NCBI RefSeq assembly: GCF_002994745.2
Contig: NC_037093.1
Coordinates: forward strand, 34,387,884 to 34,451,883
DNA from: Rosa chinensis
Taxonomy: Eukaryota > Streptophyta > Magnoliopsida > Rosales > Rosaceae
Direction of reading: 5' to 3'
DNA: 64,000 bases
In this document: piece after piece, positions 54,128 through 64,000 of the stretch
Position numbering within the stretch: position 1 is the first letter of the stretch
Layout of the letters: each line of letters opens with the position of its first letter
Notes under the pieces: model-generated
The model's input: the letters and a program-made list of their open reading frames with translations, nothing else
Database searches by the model: none
Told to the model about the DNA's origin: nothing
Position numbers and translations under genes: made by a program

Positions 54128-56401
54128 ATGGTGAACGGCCAAGTCATTGTCGAAGCAGGAGATGTGAAACCGTCCATTAAGCCCTTTAATGGCAAGGACA
54201 ACTTCACGCTTTGGCAAAGGAAGATGAAGAACGTTCTGGTTCAGCAAGAGGTTGATGAGGCAATTGGAGATAAGCCTGCAACAATGACTGAAGCAGATTA
54301 TACAAAGAAGAATAAGAAAGCAAAGAGCTCAATTGAGTTGCATCTTGCTGATAATGTCTTGCTTCATATTGGTGAGAATATGACTACAAAGGAAGCATGG
54401 GAGAAGCTTGAAAGCGTCTACAGGGGTAAAACTATCAGCAGCAAGTTGCTCTTGAAGGAGCAGCTCTTTGGCCTCAAGATGGAGGAAGGAGATGATCTTA
54501 ATGATCACATATGCAATTTTCAGAATTGCATATCAAACTTGGAGAAGGTTGGAGCAAAGATGGATGACGAAGACACAGCTGTCATGTTACTTCATTCGCT
54601 TCCACCTTCATTCAAGCACTTCAAAACCACCATGATATTCAAAGATACTATCACACTTTCTAAAGTGTGTGAGAACTTGGAATCATATGTCAAAATGGAC
54701 AAAGATGAAGAAAGTTCTCAAGCACGGGGACTTCATGTCAGAGGCAAGGAGAGAGGAAGGTCCAGGAATAGAGGTGGTGGATTTGAAGAAAGAGGCAGGT
54801 CTAAATCCAAGGGGAAAGGCAAAGAAAAGAAGAATGGTTGCTTCGAATGTGGTTCACTTGACCACTGGAAAAGGAATTGCAAACAATGGAAGGAGAAAAA
54901 GGCGCAGATGTTAGGAGAAAGCTCCAAGTCAGCCAATGTCGTTGCTGGAAATTATAGTGACGATGGAGAACTTCTCGCAATAACAACCAGCTCTAGCGCG
55001 CTTAAATATTGGACCTTAGATACAGCCTGCACATTTCATATGTGTGCACACAGAGATTGGTACGACACATATGAAGAGAGGAACACCGGGGAAGTGTTGA
55101 TGGGAGATGATTCACCTTGTAGGATTATGGGAATCGGAACAGTAAAGATCAAGATGCATGATGGAATTGTCCGAACGCTGGGAAACGTCCGACATGTCCC
55201 AAAATTGAGCAGAAATCTGATTTCATTGAGCACTTTGGATAGGGCTGGATTTTGGTATAAATCTGAAAAAGGACAGCTCAAGGTAGGAAAGGGACAAATG
55301 GTCTACATGAGGAGTGTGATGCAACCAGATAACATGTATAAACTTACGGGTTCTACGGTGGTTGGTGGAGCTGCAGTTTGTACAGAGGAAGACAAGACTG
55401 AGCTTTGGCATAAACGGCTAGGGCACATGAGTCAGAGAGGGTTGCAGGAATTACAAAAAAAGGATCAGCTGGAAGGTGTAATGAGCTGCAAACTTGAATT
55501 TTGCAAGTATTGCACACTCGGAAAGCAGACCAAGGTGACATTCAATGTGGGCAGCAGTGAGAACAAATCCAAAGGAGTATTGGACTATATTCACACAGAT
55601 GTTTGGGGGCCTACACCAACAAAATCAAAGGGTGGAGCTAGATACTTTGTCTCTTTCATAGATGATTTTTCAAGGAAGGTTTGGGTATACTTTATGAAAA
55701 CTAAAGACCAGGTTTTCACTAAGTTCAAGGAGTGGAAAGCTGAGGTTGAAAACCAAACAGGCAGAAAAATCAAGTGTTTGAGAAGCGACAATGGAGGTGA
55801 CTATAGAGATAATCAGTTCTTACAGCTGTGCAAGGATGCAGGCATCACAAGACACTTTACTGTTAAGAAGACTCCTCAACAAAACGGTGTTGCAGAAAGG
55901 ATGAACAGAACTCTTATGGAGAGAAAAAGAAGCATGAGACTTCATGAGGGGTTGCCTGAAACTTTTTGGGCAGAAGCGGTTAATCATGCATGTTATTTGA
56001 TTAATCGATCACCTTCTAGGGCTATTAACTTCAAGTGTGCAGAGGAGGTATGGTCTGGAAAGCCAGTTGATTATTCAAACTTGAGAGTGTTTGGTTGCAG
56101 TGCTTATGCACATATTCCCCTCGATGAAAGAGCCAAACTGAAACCTAAGTCCCTTGAGTGCTTGTTCATCGGCTTTGAGAAAGGGGTGAAAGGTTATAAG
56201 TTGTGGGATATAGTCAACGACAAAAGGGTGATCAGCAGGGATGTAATCTTTGATGAGAAGACTATGCCATTGAATGAGGAGGTTAATAGCAAGAGGGAGA
56301 AGATCGCTGTTGTTGAAGAAGAAGCAATCAAGATTTCATTAGCTAAACCATCAGATGAAGATTCCCAAGTTCAGGTGGAGCAAATTGAGCAAGTAGCATA
56401 G
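54128..56401 (+). CDS. Copia gag-protease-integrase polyprotein, 757 aa
   Basis: ATG 54128 (MVNGQVIVEAGDVKPSIKPF) is chosen because the frame upstream runs into the PBS. Gag shows NFTLWQRKMKNVLVQQ and KLLLKEQLFGLKMEEGDDLN; a basic Arg/Gly stretch precedes the knuckle CFECGSLDHWKRNC near 54840. Protease has YWTLDTACTFHMCAHRDWY, the DTA variant seen in several plant Copia lineages. Integrase: WHKRLGHMSQRGL, CKYCTLGKQTK, FVSFIDDFSRKVWVYF, LRSDNGGDY and PQQNGVAERMNRTLMER, so D, D and E are all present. It ends at TAG 56401, where a frameshift separates it from the RT. Confidence 0.92.
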   Translation: MVNGQVIVEAGDVKPSIKPFNGKDNFTLWQRKMKNVLVQQEVDEAIGDKPATMTEADYTKKNKKAKSSIELHLADNVLLHIGENMTTKEAWEKLESVYRGKTISSKLLLKEQLFGLKMEEGDDLNDHICNFQNCISNLEKVGAKMDDEDTAVMLLHSLPPSFKHFKTTMIFKDTITLSKVCENLESYVKMDKDEESSQARGLHVRGKERGRSRNRGGGFEERGRSKSKGKGKEKKNGCFECGSLDHWKRNCKQWKEKKAQMLGESSKSANVVAGNYSDDGELLAITTSSSALKYWTLDTACTFHMCAHRDWYDTYEERNTGEVLMGDDSPCRIMGIGTVKIKMHDGIVRTLGNVRHVPKLSRNLISLSTLDRAGFWYKSEKGQLKVGKGQMVYMRSVMQPDNMYKLTGSTVVGGAAVCTEEDKTELWHKRLGHMSQRGLQELQKKDQLEGVMSCKLEFCKYCTLGKQTKVTFNVGSSENKSKGVLDYIHTDVWGPTPTKSKGGARYFVSFIDDFSRKVWVYFMKTKDQVFTKFKEWKAEVENQTGRKIKCLRSDNGGDYRDNQFLQLCKDAGITRHFTVKKTPQQNGVAERMNRTLMERKRSMRLHEGLPETFWAEAVNHACYLINRSPSRAINFKCAEEVWSGKPVDYSNLRVFGCSAYAHIPLDERAKLKPKSLECLFIGFEKGVKGYKLWDIVNDKRVISRDVIFDEKTMPLNEEVNSKREKIAVVEEEAIKISLAKPSDEDSQVQVEQIEQVA

Positions 56402-57651
56402 GGAATGATCAAGGAGCTATTGAAGAAACAGAGCAGCAGCAACAGTCACTAGTTAGGGCTCAGGTGGAGCAATCCCCACAGAGGGGTCGAAATTCCCCTA
56501 TCCCACAAGCACCTGAGTCATTTAAAAGAAGCATAGTACTTGACAAACCTAACAGGAATCCAAGAAAGATACAAAGGTTTGGGTTCGAACCGGAAGAAGA
56601 TGTGAGTCATGCTCTGAGTATAAGTCAAGGAGATCCAACTACTTATCAAGATGCCATAGAAAGCGAAGAACGGGCAGGTTGGATTGGTGCTATGATAGAA
56701 GAGATGGAATCTTTGCATAAGAATTCCGTGTGGGAGTTGGTTCCTAAACCCAAAGAAAGAAAACTTGTTGGCTGCAAGTGGGTGTTTAGGAATAAAGAAG
56801 GAATACATGATGCTGATGCCATAAAGTATAAAGCACGTTTGGTGGCAAAAGGGTATTCGCAAAAAGAGGGAGTGGATTATGACGAGATTTTCTCTCCGGT
56901 CGTCAAACACACTTCAATTCGGTTATTGTTGTCTATAGCAACTCAGTATGATATGGAGATTGAGCAGATGGATGTGAAAACTGCGTTTCTTCATGGGGAC
57001 CTCGAAGAAGACATTTATATGTCGCAGCCGGAGGGTTTTGTCGAAACAGGAAAAGAGGATCTGGTTTGTCGGTTAAAGAAGTCTCTATATGGACTTAAGC
57101 AATCACCGAGACAGTGGTATAAGCGTTTCGACACATACATGCTGAAAATAGGCTACACAAAGTGTCTATATGACTGCCGCGTTTACTACCATGTATTCGA
57201 AGATGGGGAGATTATTCTACTACTTTTGTATGTAAATGACATGCTAATTGCATGCAAGGATATGTTGAAAATTCAAGAGCTTAAGAAGAAATTGGGAGCT
57301 GAATTAGACATGAAGGATCTAGGAGCTGCACAAAAGATCCTTGGAATTGAAATAAGGCGGGATAGAAAAGCTGGGAAAATTTGGCTGTCACAAGAAAAGT
57401 ACATTTTGAGGGTACTTGAACGCTTCAACATGGATGGAGCTAAGGTTGTTTCTGTCCCATTAGCTGCACATCATCAGTTAAGTGCAAAGCAGAGGCCATC
57501 AAGACAAAAAGAGATTGATGCGATGAAAGATGCTCCATATGCAAGTGCAGTAGGGTGTCTCATGTATGCAATGATTTGCACAAGACCAGATTTAGCTCAA
57601 GCATTGAGCGTTGTCTCTAAGTACATGTCAAATCCGGGTAAGCCCCACTAG
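56402..57651 (+). pseudogene. Copia reverse transcriptase with YVND in place of YVDD
   Basis: A frame different from gag-integrase opens just after 56401 and runs to TAG at 57649-57651. It contains VGCKWVFRNKEGIHDADAIK, KARLVAKGYSQKEGVDYDEI, MDVKTAFLHGDLEEDIYMSQ, LYGLKQSPRQWYKRF and near 57225 LLLYVNDMLIACKD. The catalytic YVDD has become YVND, which removes one of the two metal-binding Asp residues. Everything else in the RT is well kept. RNase H continues in the same frame after the stop. Confidence 0.9.
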
Positions 57652-57657
57652 GAAGCA

Positions 57658-58200
57658 GTGAAGTGGATTTTGAGGTATTTAAAAGGAACTAGGCAGCTTG
57701 GAATCATGTTTGAGAGGAAACAAGAAGTAGCATGCATGGCTGGTTTTGTGGATGCAGATTATGCAGGAGACTTAGATAAAAGGAGGTCCACAACAGGTTA
57801 TGTTTTTACTTGTGGAGGAGGACCTGTGAGCTGGAAATCAACTCTTCAAGCAGTCACAGCTCTATCTACTACTGAGGCAGAATATATGGCATTAACAGAA
57901 GCTTCAAAGGAAGCTATTTGGTTGAATGGGCTGACAAGTGAATTTGGAATTCACCAAGAAGGCGTGGTAGTGAAGTGTGACAGTCAAAGTGCCATTCACT
58001 TGGCAAAGAATCAAGTGTTTCATGCAAGGACGAAACACATTGATGTTCGCTATCACAGGATCAGAGATTGGGTAGAATCTGGAAATATTATTGTGGAGAA
58101 GGTTCACACAAATGACAATGCTGTAGATTGTCTTACCAAGCCCGTTGCTATAGAGAAGTTCAAGCATTGCTTGAACTTGCTCAGTGTCACAACATGCTGA
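57658..58200 (+). pseudogene. Copia RNase H (third Copia element)
   Basis: Reads KWILRYLKGTRQLGIMFERK, GFVDADYAGDLDKRRSTTGY, STTEAEYMALTEASKEAIWL, CDSQSAIHLAKN, HIDVRYHRIRDWVESGNI and VDCLTKPV to TGA at 58200. In frame with the RT; only the TAG at 57649 interrupts (P-H-stop-E-A-V-K-W). Confidence 0.9.
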
Positions 58201-58346
58201 GTTGTGGTGGAGCACCTCCTCACTTGAGGTGCGTTGAGGCAAGAAGAGTCTTGCCAAGGTGAAGGTTCTTGAAGGTTTGTTCGGGATTACTTCAAGAAGT
58301 TCAAGACATCCTGAAGGTTGCAGCAATTGTTTTGGTATCAACTCAC

Positions 58347-58358
58347 CAAGGTGGAGAT
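58347..58358 (+). promoter_or_regulatory. Polypurine tract of the third Copia element
   Basis: AAGGTGGAGATT directly precedes the 3' LTR; the purine core is AAGGTGGAGA, a common plant Copia PPT. Confidence 0.75.
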
Positions 58359-58871
58359 TGTTGTGTTTTTGGCTCATTGATACAATCTGAAAATTAGGAT
58401 GCAGAATTCAAATCCAAGTCTAGACAGGAAAGAGGTTTGCGCGTAGCTTTTCTATAAGTTCTAGGAAAGTTAGTCTTTCAAGTTCTATTAGGATTTGTAT
58501 TAAAAGCTTAGTCTATTAGGGTTAGGAATCCTAATCCCATGTTGTATCAGCAGCCTCTATGCCCTATAAATAGGGGTTGCAGTCAATTTTCTGGAAAGAA
58601 GACAGAAAGTGCAGAAAACTGAGAGTCAAGGTGATAGAGAGATAAGAACTAGTCAGAGGGGTTTGAGGGATCTGCAATAAGTACTTGTAAACACCTAAAT
58701 TCTTTATAGTGCTAGTGAATCTCTCAAGAGAGATCACGAAGTGGACGTAGGCTAAAGTTTTAGCTGAACCACTATAAAATCTGCTGTGTTGTTTCTGTTT
58801 TCAGTTCATCTATTATTCTGATTTTGCTTAAGTAGTAAAACACAAAGATCCTAAAGGGGGCTTACACAATA
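58359..58871 (+). repeat. 3' LTR of the third Copia element
   Basis: 513 bp, full-length match to 53581-54093 with about nine differences, followed by the duplicated ACTTC. Confidence 0.93.
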
Positions 58872-58989
58872 ACTTCTACATTTGGACGCTACATATATAT
58901 TGTGCAGGAATTCATAAAGCATGCTGCAATAAAGTGGAGTTGAAAATGTAAATGATAATGACTATCCAATGAGTATATATTGTTTGCTA

Positions 58990-59095
58990 ACCTGTATCAA
59001 AAGACAGGAAAGCGTAGTTAATTCCACCAAAAGATATTGCCTCTGTGAATCTTTCCAAAGCTTCAACCTGCTCCAAAAACCTTTTTGCAGCCTGA
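58990..59095 (-). pseudogene. Unidentified captured exon-like fragment
   Basis: Minus strand: AG acceptor, then AAKRFLEQVEALERFTEAIS and FGGINYAFLSFDT to a GT donor. The open frame bounded by splice signals suggests a host exon, but I do not recognise the protein. It lies in the same region as the fragment near 53131, on the other side of the Copia insertion. Confidence 0.4.
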
Positions 59096-59152
59096 AATAA
59101 CCAACAAACAGCAAACCAAAAGCAGATGGAATTAAAGGTTTTAAAGGGGGGC

Positions 59153-59180
<28 letters not shown>
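59153..59180 (+). repeat. (GA)n microsatellite
   Basis: A perfect run of about 14 GA units in non-coding DNA. Confidence 0.85.
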
Positions 59181-59183
<3 letters not shown>

Positions 59184-59499
59184 GAGTAGAACTAAATTTA
59201 GCTTTTTATCTACAAACCTTATTTCAACTTATATAACATTCGCATAATGTCACGTAGTGCACCTGTAAATAAACAAATACTTTGTTATAATGAAAATCAT
59301 ATAATTCATAACATACACTGTTTTTAGGCAAATTATAATCTTTATTTCTTTCAGATTCACATCAATTTCTGTTCACTCTTTTTTCATCTGTAAGCTCGTT
59401 GACATTCATAGAAACACAAAGTAAAACAAAATTAAACAAATCCAGATATAAACCCACGTACATCAAGCAAGAGAATTAATTAGCAAGTACCTAATGGGT

Positions 59500-61503
59500 T
59501 GATAGGAGCATTTTAATGCGACGTTTTAACTGTTATTTCCCTATATTTTCTGCGTTATTTCCTTAATAAAACTCTGTTTAGGAAAGTTTCCATTCTTCGA
59601 ATGGGAAAGCTCCTAATTGTAGAAAGTTTCCGTTTTGTAGTTTCTATTTTCCATTTTTAGAAAGTTTCCATTTTAGTTTAAGAAAGTTTCCATTTCTTAT
59701 TTTAGAAAGCTTCTATTTTCAGGTTTTTGGAATAAATAAGCTGAATTGAGTTCATAAATGGAACGAGAAGTTTCATAAAGATGACATGGCAAGGAGAGAA
59801 TCAAGGAAGAGTTTTTTTTAAAAAAAGGAAAATATATTTTCCTTGGGGATTAAATTTGCCGTGTAATACTTAAGGAAAAACAAGGTGACAACGTGGGAAT
59901 TAAAGATGATTGATTGAGGATTTCAATGAGAGATTTTCTTGGGAGACTTTTATGGAAAAAAATATTGTTGGAGGAATAATTTGGTGTGATTGCCAACGTG
60001 AAAATCAGAAATAATCAAGGAGATGACGCCAAGAGAGATTCAAGGGAGATATTTATGGAAGGAAAATATGTGTGCACCAAGGAAAAGCTAAAAAGGCGTC
60101 TAGATTCATCCCTAAATTCCCTAAAGGAATGTTTGCCGAAATTCATGAAGAAAATCATAATAATTTCAAGGAAATTCGGCAATTAAATATTAGGGAGGTA
60201 TTTTAGAGAATTATGATTGGTTGGAACACATCACAAGGCTTACTTGGCATTCTATGATTGGTTGGACCACATCACAAGCTTACTTGGCGAATCATCATTG
60301 ATTGAAGCTATGTGGAAAATTTTGATTGCTTTGTGAACCCTAGCCATGCTCCTATATATATACCCACCTCTTTGACGTTGAGAAGGGTTCCACACACCTT
60401 AGAAAAAATCAGAAAATACATATTGTTGCCGTGAGCCTCTATCATCTTCTCTCCATCCTCTAAAGCAAGCCACGGAGTTCAAGCAAGGCCGAAGGGAGAA
60501 GAAGGAGTCGTGACATATTCCTCCACCATCCACCATTGAAGACTTGCTTTCAAGCTTCAAGGATCACAACGAAAATCATCCATCTTCAACTTCCATCCAC
60601 GGTGTCATTCGACCTCTACTTTGTAAACCTTGTTTTGAATTTCGTTGGTTTTGTTTTAGTTGACATTCATGATTGAACAAAATTATTATTTCTGGAATTT
60701 TTATGATTAAATGAGAATTTCGATTCTATTATTGTAATTCGAGAGTTGCTTATGTGAGTTTGTTTAATTAAATTTGCTTTATAGATATCTTTTGTATTTT
60801 AATCTTATGTGGTTCGAAACACTTAGGGTTTTGATATGAATGGTGCTAGGTTTAAGAACATGAAATCAACTTTTTGTTTTGTGTAACTTGAATCGAAGTA
60901 GTAAAGGTTTTGGACAAAAACCGAATTTAATTAAAGAGGATTGCAATTAGGTGGACTTTTTCATACTAAGTTGCACACTTGAGTTGATAGCCTTTCTTTG
61001 TTCTTAATGCGTTAAACATGTCATGATTGACTAGCTTTCTAGGGCTTGATTACATGTTTGATAGGATTAATCTTTGTGCTTTCACTTAGGTTAATTAGCA
61101 CTGAAAAGTAAAAAATGAGAAACTATTTGCTTCCGAATATTTCACATGATCAACTCCTTTCTCATGACTTAGATGAACAATATTAGGATTTAATCGAATT
61201 TGATCATAGTTTCGGTTTTGATCTTTGTTCTCTCATTCCACCCGTGTATATATGTTTTTTTACATTTTCTTTATTTTATTTATTTTAGTTTTTAATTTAA
61301 TAATCCTAAAACCCCCTTTTGTGTTCATTTGTATATATTTTTATTCTTTGTTTTATTTTTGTAAATAATACTTTTTACTTTTATTAATTTGTTTTTGCAA
61401 TTACAGGTGTACCCTCAATCCCCGGAATAGAACGATCCCTATTTACTATATACTAACGATGACATTTGAGGGTTAAATTATGCGCTTGCTTTTAGGCGTA
61501 TCA
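59500..61503 (+). mobile_element. Solo LTR, 2004 bp, TSD TGGGT
   Basis: Begins TGATAGGAGCATTTTAATGC and ends TGCTTTTAGGCGTATCA, with exact TGGGT at 59495-59499 and 61504-61508. A TATA-like CTATATATATAC lies near 60352. The final 110 bases share CCTCAATCCCCGG and GAACGATCCCT with the solo LTR ending at 25546. There is no coding domain. Same family as the LTRs at 9116 and 23622. Confidence 0.88.
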
Positions 61504-61508
61504 TGGGT

Positions 61509-62833
61509 AATGGAGACAATGACATTACCTCAAATTTGGTGTTCTATGTTGCAGCACTCTTGGTGAAGTTTACACTGCCTGAGACAAAATAAGAAGTAAA
61601 GAGTATGAGTTACATATTAGCTTTTTTTTTTTTTTTTCCTTTTTGATTTGTACTATGCATACAGTCTAGGAGACACGCAAATCAGATTTTAATGTCATAC
61701 TATGGCAAGAATGACTTCAATACATCGAAGATATTCCCTAAGTCAGAGATAGGCTTCTACTAAGTCGGATCGAAAAGAGATAAATTCAATGACTTCAATA
61801 CATCGAAGATAGGAGGTGAATTCAACTTATTCTTCGAAAACAGAGAATCATACCAAATTATTACCGGACGCAAAGAGACCAAGACACAGACCGCACAAAA
61901 AAAACTCAGCTTCTAACCAAACCTCCGACAATCACAACAACGATAAAACACAAAATCCAATAGCTCAATATAACTGAAATCAAGTGGCAGAGAACAAAAA
62001 ATAAAGCTGAATTTCATCATAGCTTCAACTAGAGCGATATTGTTACAAAAGAACACCACAATCCTATGAAGTTATTGCCCAATTAGATAAGTATAGTTGC
62101 TCTTCCCCTTGATCAAAACCTAGACCCAAATGTGCGAAAAAAATTACTCACGACGGATTCATAGCTATATATATGAAATTCGGTGATCCTTTAACAAAAG
62201 AAAGAACGACGAACACACGTAATTAAAAGCCACCACCCACACCAAAAATCAGAGCTTTGCAATTCAGATACAATCTGAGAAAGAAAACTCATGCTGATGA
62301 AATTTTACACAAAAAACTTGATCGGATAATCCCAGAAAACCGTACCCAACAAAATTGCTTTTTTTTTGTTGGTCTCGCCGCTTTTCTCTGTATTCAGCGA
62401 ACAAAAAGATCTCCTCAAATTTTCCCTGCAAAACCAATATAAGAAAAAACATGAACCAAAAAGAAACAAAATCTCATAAATTGAGAGACGGCTGCAGGTA
62501 GTATAAATAAGGTCCAATCAAAACCCAATTCACCCCGTACTCAGATGGTAAGCTGAAAATTTCACTTTGATCCGTCTATCTATTCGCACAAACCAAACAA
62601 ACACACGCTCTCTCTCTCTCTCTCTCTCTCTCAGTCGTTCTTCTTCTCGACCACTGATCTCTGTAGTTTTTTTTTTTTTTTTTTGTTTCTTTTCTTTTTT
62701 GAAGACACCGATCTCTCTACAATTGATGAATTACAGACAGATGGCATCCTGTAAAAAACAAAACGAAAGTAGCAAGGGCAAAATCGGTACTTCATTTCGT
62801 GAACAGTGATAGGAGGCTAGGAACTTTAGTATA
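61509..62833. other. Non-coding region with possible captured fragments
   Basis: AT-rich DNA. A minus-strand exon-like bit with a GT donor (ACACCAAATTTGAGGTAATG) lies near 61525-61600. Near the right side are a poly(T) run (62667-62683) and the CT repeat below. No gene is supported. Confidence 0.45.
62608..62632 (+). repeat. (CT)n microsatellite
   Basis: A CT run of about 25 bases, about 100 bases after a TATA-like AGTATAAATAAGG (62500-62512). It looks like a plant core promoter and leader, but the frame that follows (80 codons) has no recognisable domain. Confidence 0.7.
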
Positions 62834-62861
62834 CTAGAAATTATACCCGCGCTTTGCCGGG
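62834..62861 (-). mobile_element. Helitron-type 3' terminus (third)
   Basis: Minus strand: AATCCCGGCAAAGCGCGGG hairpin, spacer TATAATTT, then CTAG before host T. The body runs to the right and may leave the window. Confidence 0.6.
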
Positions 62862-62994
62862 ATTTAGTTTTATGAATTAGAAGTCTTGATTGAGCTAAAA
62901 TAGATCTTAGTATCAAGGGACATTTCAAATTATTTTCATTCAGATGTTAATATACTAATACACAAAATTTAGAAAGAAAAACACTTGAGATCAA

Positions 62995-63135
62995 AATTTT
63001 AGATAACTGAATTTTAGCAGCTACTTCTGAAACAAAGCTAAAGCTTCCTTCAAAAATTGACCAAAATCTTGGATCTCTCCTAAGGTTCAATGCATCATTG
63101 CCATTTTTAAATTCTACCAATTTCAGTCCCTGCAA
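62995..63135 (-). pseudogene. Unidentified captured exon-like fragment
   Basis: Minus strand: GCAGG acceptor, then GLKLVEFKNGNDALNLRRDP, RFWSIFEGSFSFVSEVAAKI and QLSKIL. It reads open for about 45 codons and looks like host coding sequence, but I cannot name it. It lies inside the third Helitron-type element. Confidence 0.4.
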
Positions 63136-64000
63136 GGTAAAATAGTTAATCATTAAATTCCACAATGCATATTTGACAAACTTTCTCAATCTGATATTGA
63201 ATTATAGAAAGAGCTAGAGCATTGTCTTCTTTGATTTTTGGAAGTTGATATTAAACACCAAAACTACTTTGAATTAATTTAATGCTACTACAGAATTATA
63301 AAGTGAGGGTCTGAGATGAAGTAGTACATTACCATAAGTGGAATCCATTTATTACATAGCTTGTCTGTCAACAAAATCTCGTGAATGATATGATTCAGTT
63401 GAAGTCAGTCTGCAAAAAAATTGCATTGAGGTTAAATAATTGATATGATAATATAGAATCAATAGACTTTGTTGAATTATCACCTGCTGATGTAAATTCT
63501 TTCTGAATGTCCTCAAATTTCTGAATATATTATGCTAGATATATTCTCATACCTGCATTAATTGTGATACTGAACAATGCTGATTTTTTCCCGTGCCTGT
63601 TGAAAGGTCATCTGCTTTTTCCTCGTACTTCTAGTGGTCCTTCGTATGACTGTTCACAAAAACGTAATAGACGTGCATAAAAAAAAATGGTTTGTCTGTC
63701 GAATAAAGAAAAGCAGCAAAAGCTTTAGATAGCTTAACCATATTGTAATTGAACAAAAGCATAATTTTTTCAACTAAAAGAATCAAAAGTACATAGCAAT
63801 TAATTAATCAAAAACCTACAATAAGAACAAAAGCTAGTACCTGATTACCCTCACGCTAGACACAGCAACATGCAATCAACTAAGCAAAAATAGGCAGATA
63901 CTCCAGTTGACAACACGTAGAACTGTGAAAGACAACTGAATAACAAATCGAACTCAAAACCAGCTTTAACAAAACCCCAAATAACCAAACTCAGAAGAAC
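63136..64000. other. Non-coding DNA to window end
   Basis: AT-rich, probably the body of the third Helitron-type element. No supported gene, repeat or RNA. Confidence 0.45.

Larger units (their letters stand above)
53581..58871 (+). mobile_element. Nearly intact Ty1-Copia element, 5291 bp, TSD ACTTC
   Basis: 513-bp LTRs (53581-54093 and 58359-58871) begin TGTTGTGTTTTTGG and end CTTACACAATA, so the usual terminal CA is TA in both copies. Exact ACTTC duplications lie at 53576-53580 and 58872-58876. Inside are PBS, a 758-codon gag-protease-integrase frame, RT, RNase H and PPT. The LTRs differ at about 9 of 513 positions by eye (about 1.8%). One frameshift, one stop and a mutated RT active site keep it from being autonomous. 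Domain style (LSTLDRAGFWYKSEKG) suggests the Tork/TNT1-like group. Confidence 0.93.

Noticed and set aside
53581..58871. Functional retrotransposon or endogenous virus
   Set aside because: A frameshift near 56401, a stop at 57649 and the YVND change show that it is not autonomous, and there is no envelope gene.
62567..62809. 80-codon frame spanning the CT repeat
   Set aside because: Its Ser/Leu run is only the translated microsatellite followed by poly(T)-encoded Phe; no domain.

Overview
This is an AT-rich nuclear segment of a flowering plant, very probably a eudicot. Three intron-bearing housekeeping genes of plant type can be rebuilt exon by exon, and most of the rest is plant transposable elements. 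No family assignment below rests on a database search; all come from reading motifs, splice sites and repeats by eye.

Host genes: (1) an HSP90 co-chaperone p23-like gene, plus strand, 5726-7494, six coding exons, 182 aa; (2) F-actin capping protein subunit beta, minus strand, 16259-13057, eight exons, 255 aa; (3) Mediator subunit 10, minus strand, 49635-48430, five coding exons, 190 aa. All three have open frames and GT-AG introns and look functional.

Layout. 1-5430: repeats, a decayed L1-type LINE (about 800-3774), a hairpin MITE and a GC-rich retroposon. 5430-7760: p23 gene. 8373-8506: tRNA-derived SINE with a 12-bp target duplication. 9116-11912: minus-strand solo LTR containing a Mutator-type MITE. 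13057-16259: capping protein beta. 17480-48165: a deep nest. An L1 LINE is split by a solo LTR (18754-20105), a SIRE-like Copia element (20665-36718) and a smaller Copia element (37935-42763), and is abutted by a truncated Ty3/Gypsy element. The SIRE-like Copia is itself interrupted by another solo LTR (23622-25546) and, inside its 5' LTR, by a non-autonomous CACTA transposon (30973-35848) carrying host-gene fragments. 48430-49635: MED10. 50043-64000: three Helitron-type 3' termini on the minus strand, captured gene pieces, a nearly intact Copia element (53581-58871) and a further solo LTR (59500-61503).

The insertion order can be read because nearly every element is bracketed by an exact target-site duplication: TCTTG, TTCAACATT, TAATG, ATAAC, ATAAT, GCA, CATCT, ACTTC, TGGGT and the 12-bp SINE duplication. 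The most interesting object is the gene-capturing CACTA element, which holds same-orientation intron-containing pieces of a WDR82/SWD2-like gene, an MHF1/CENP-S-like gene and a HAD-IIA hydrolase-like gene. I see no CRISPR, operon or other prokaryote-type system, and no wholly new system.
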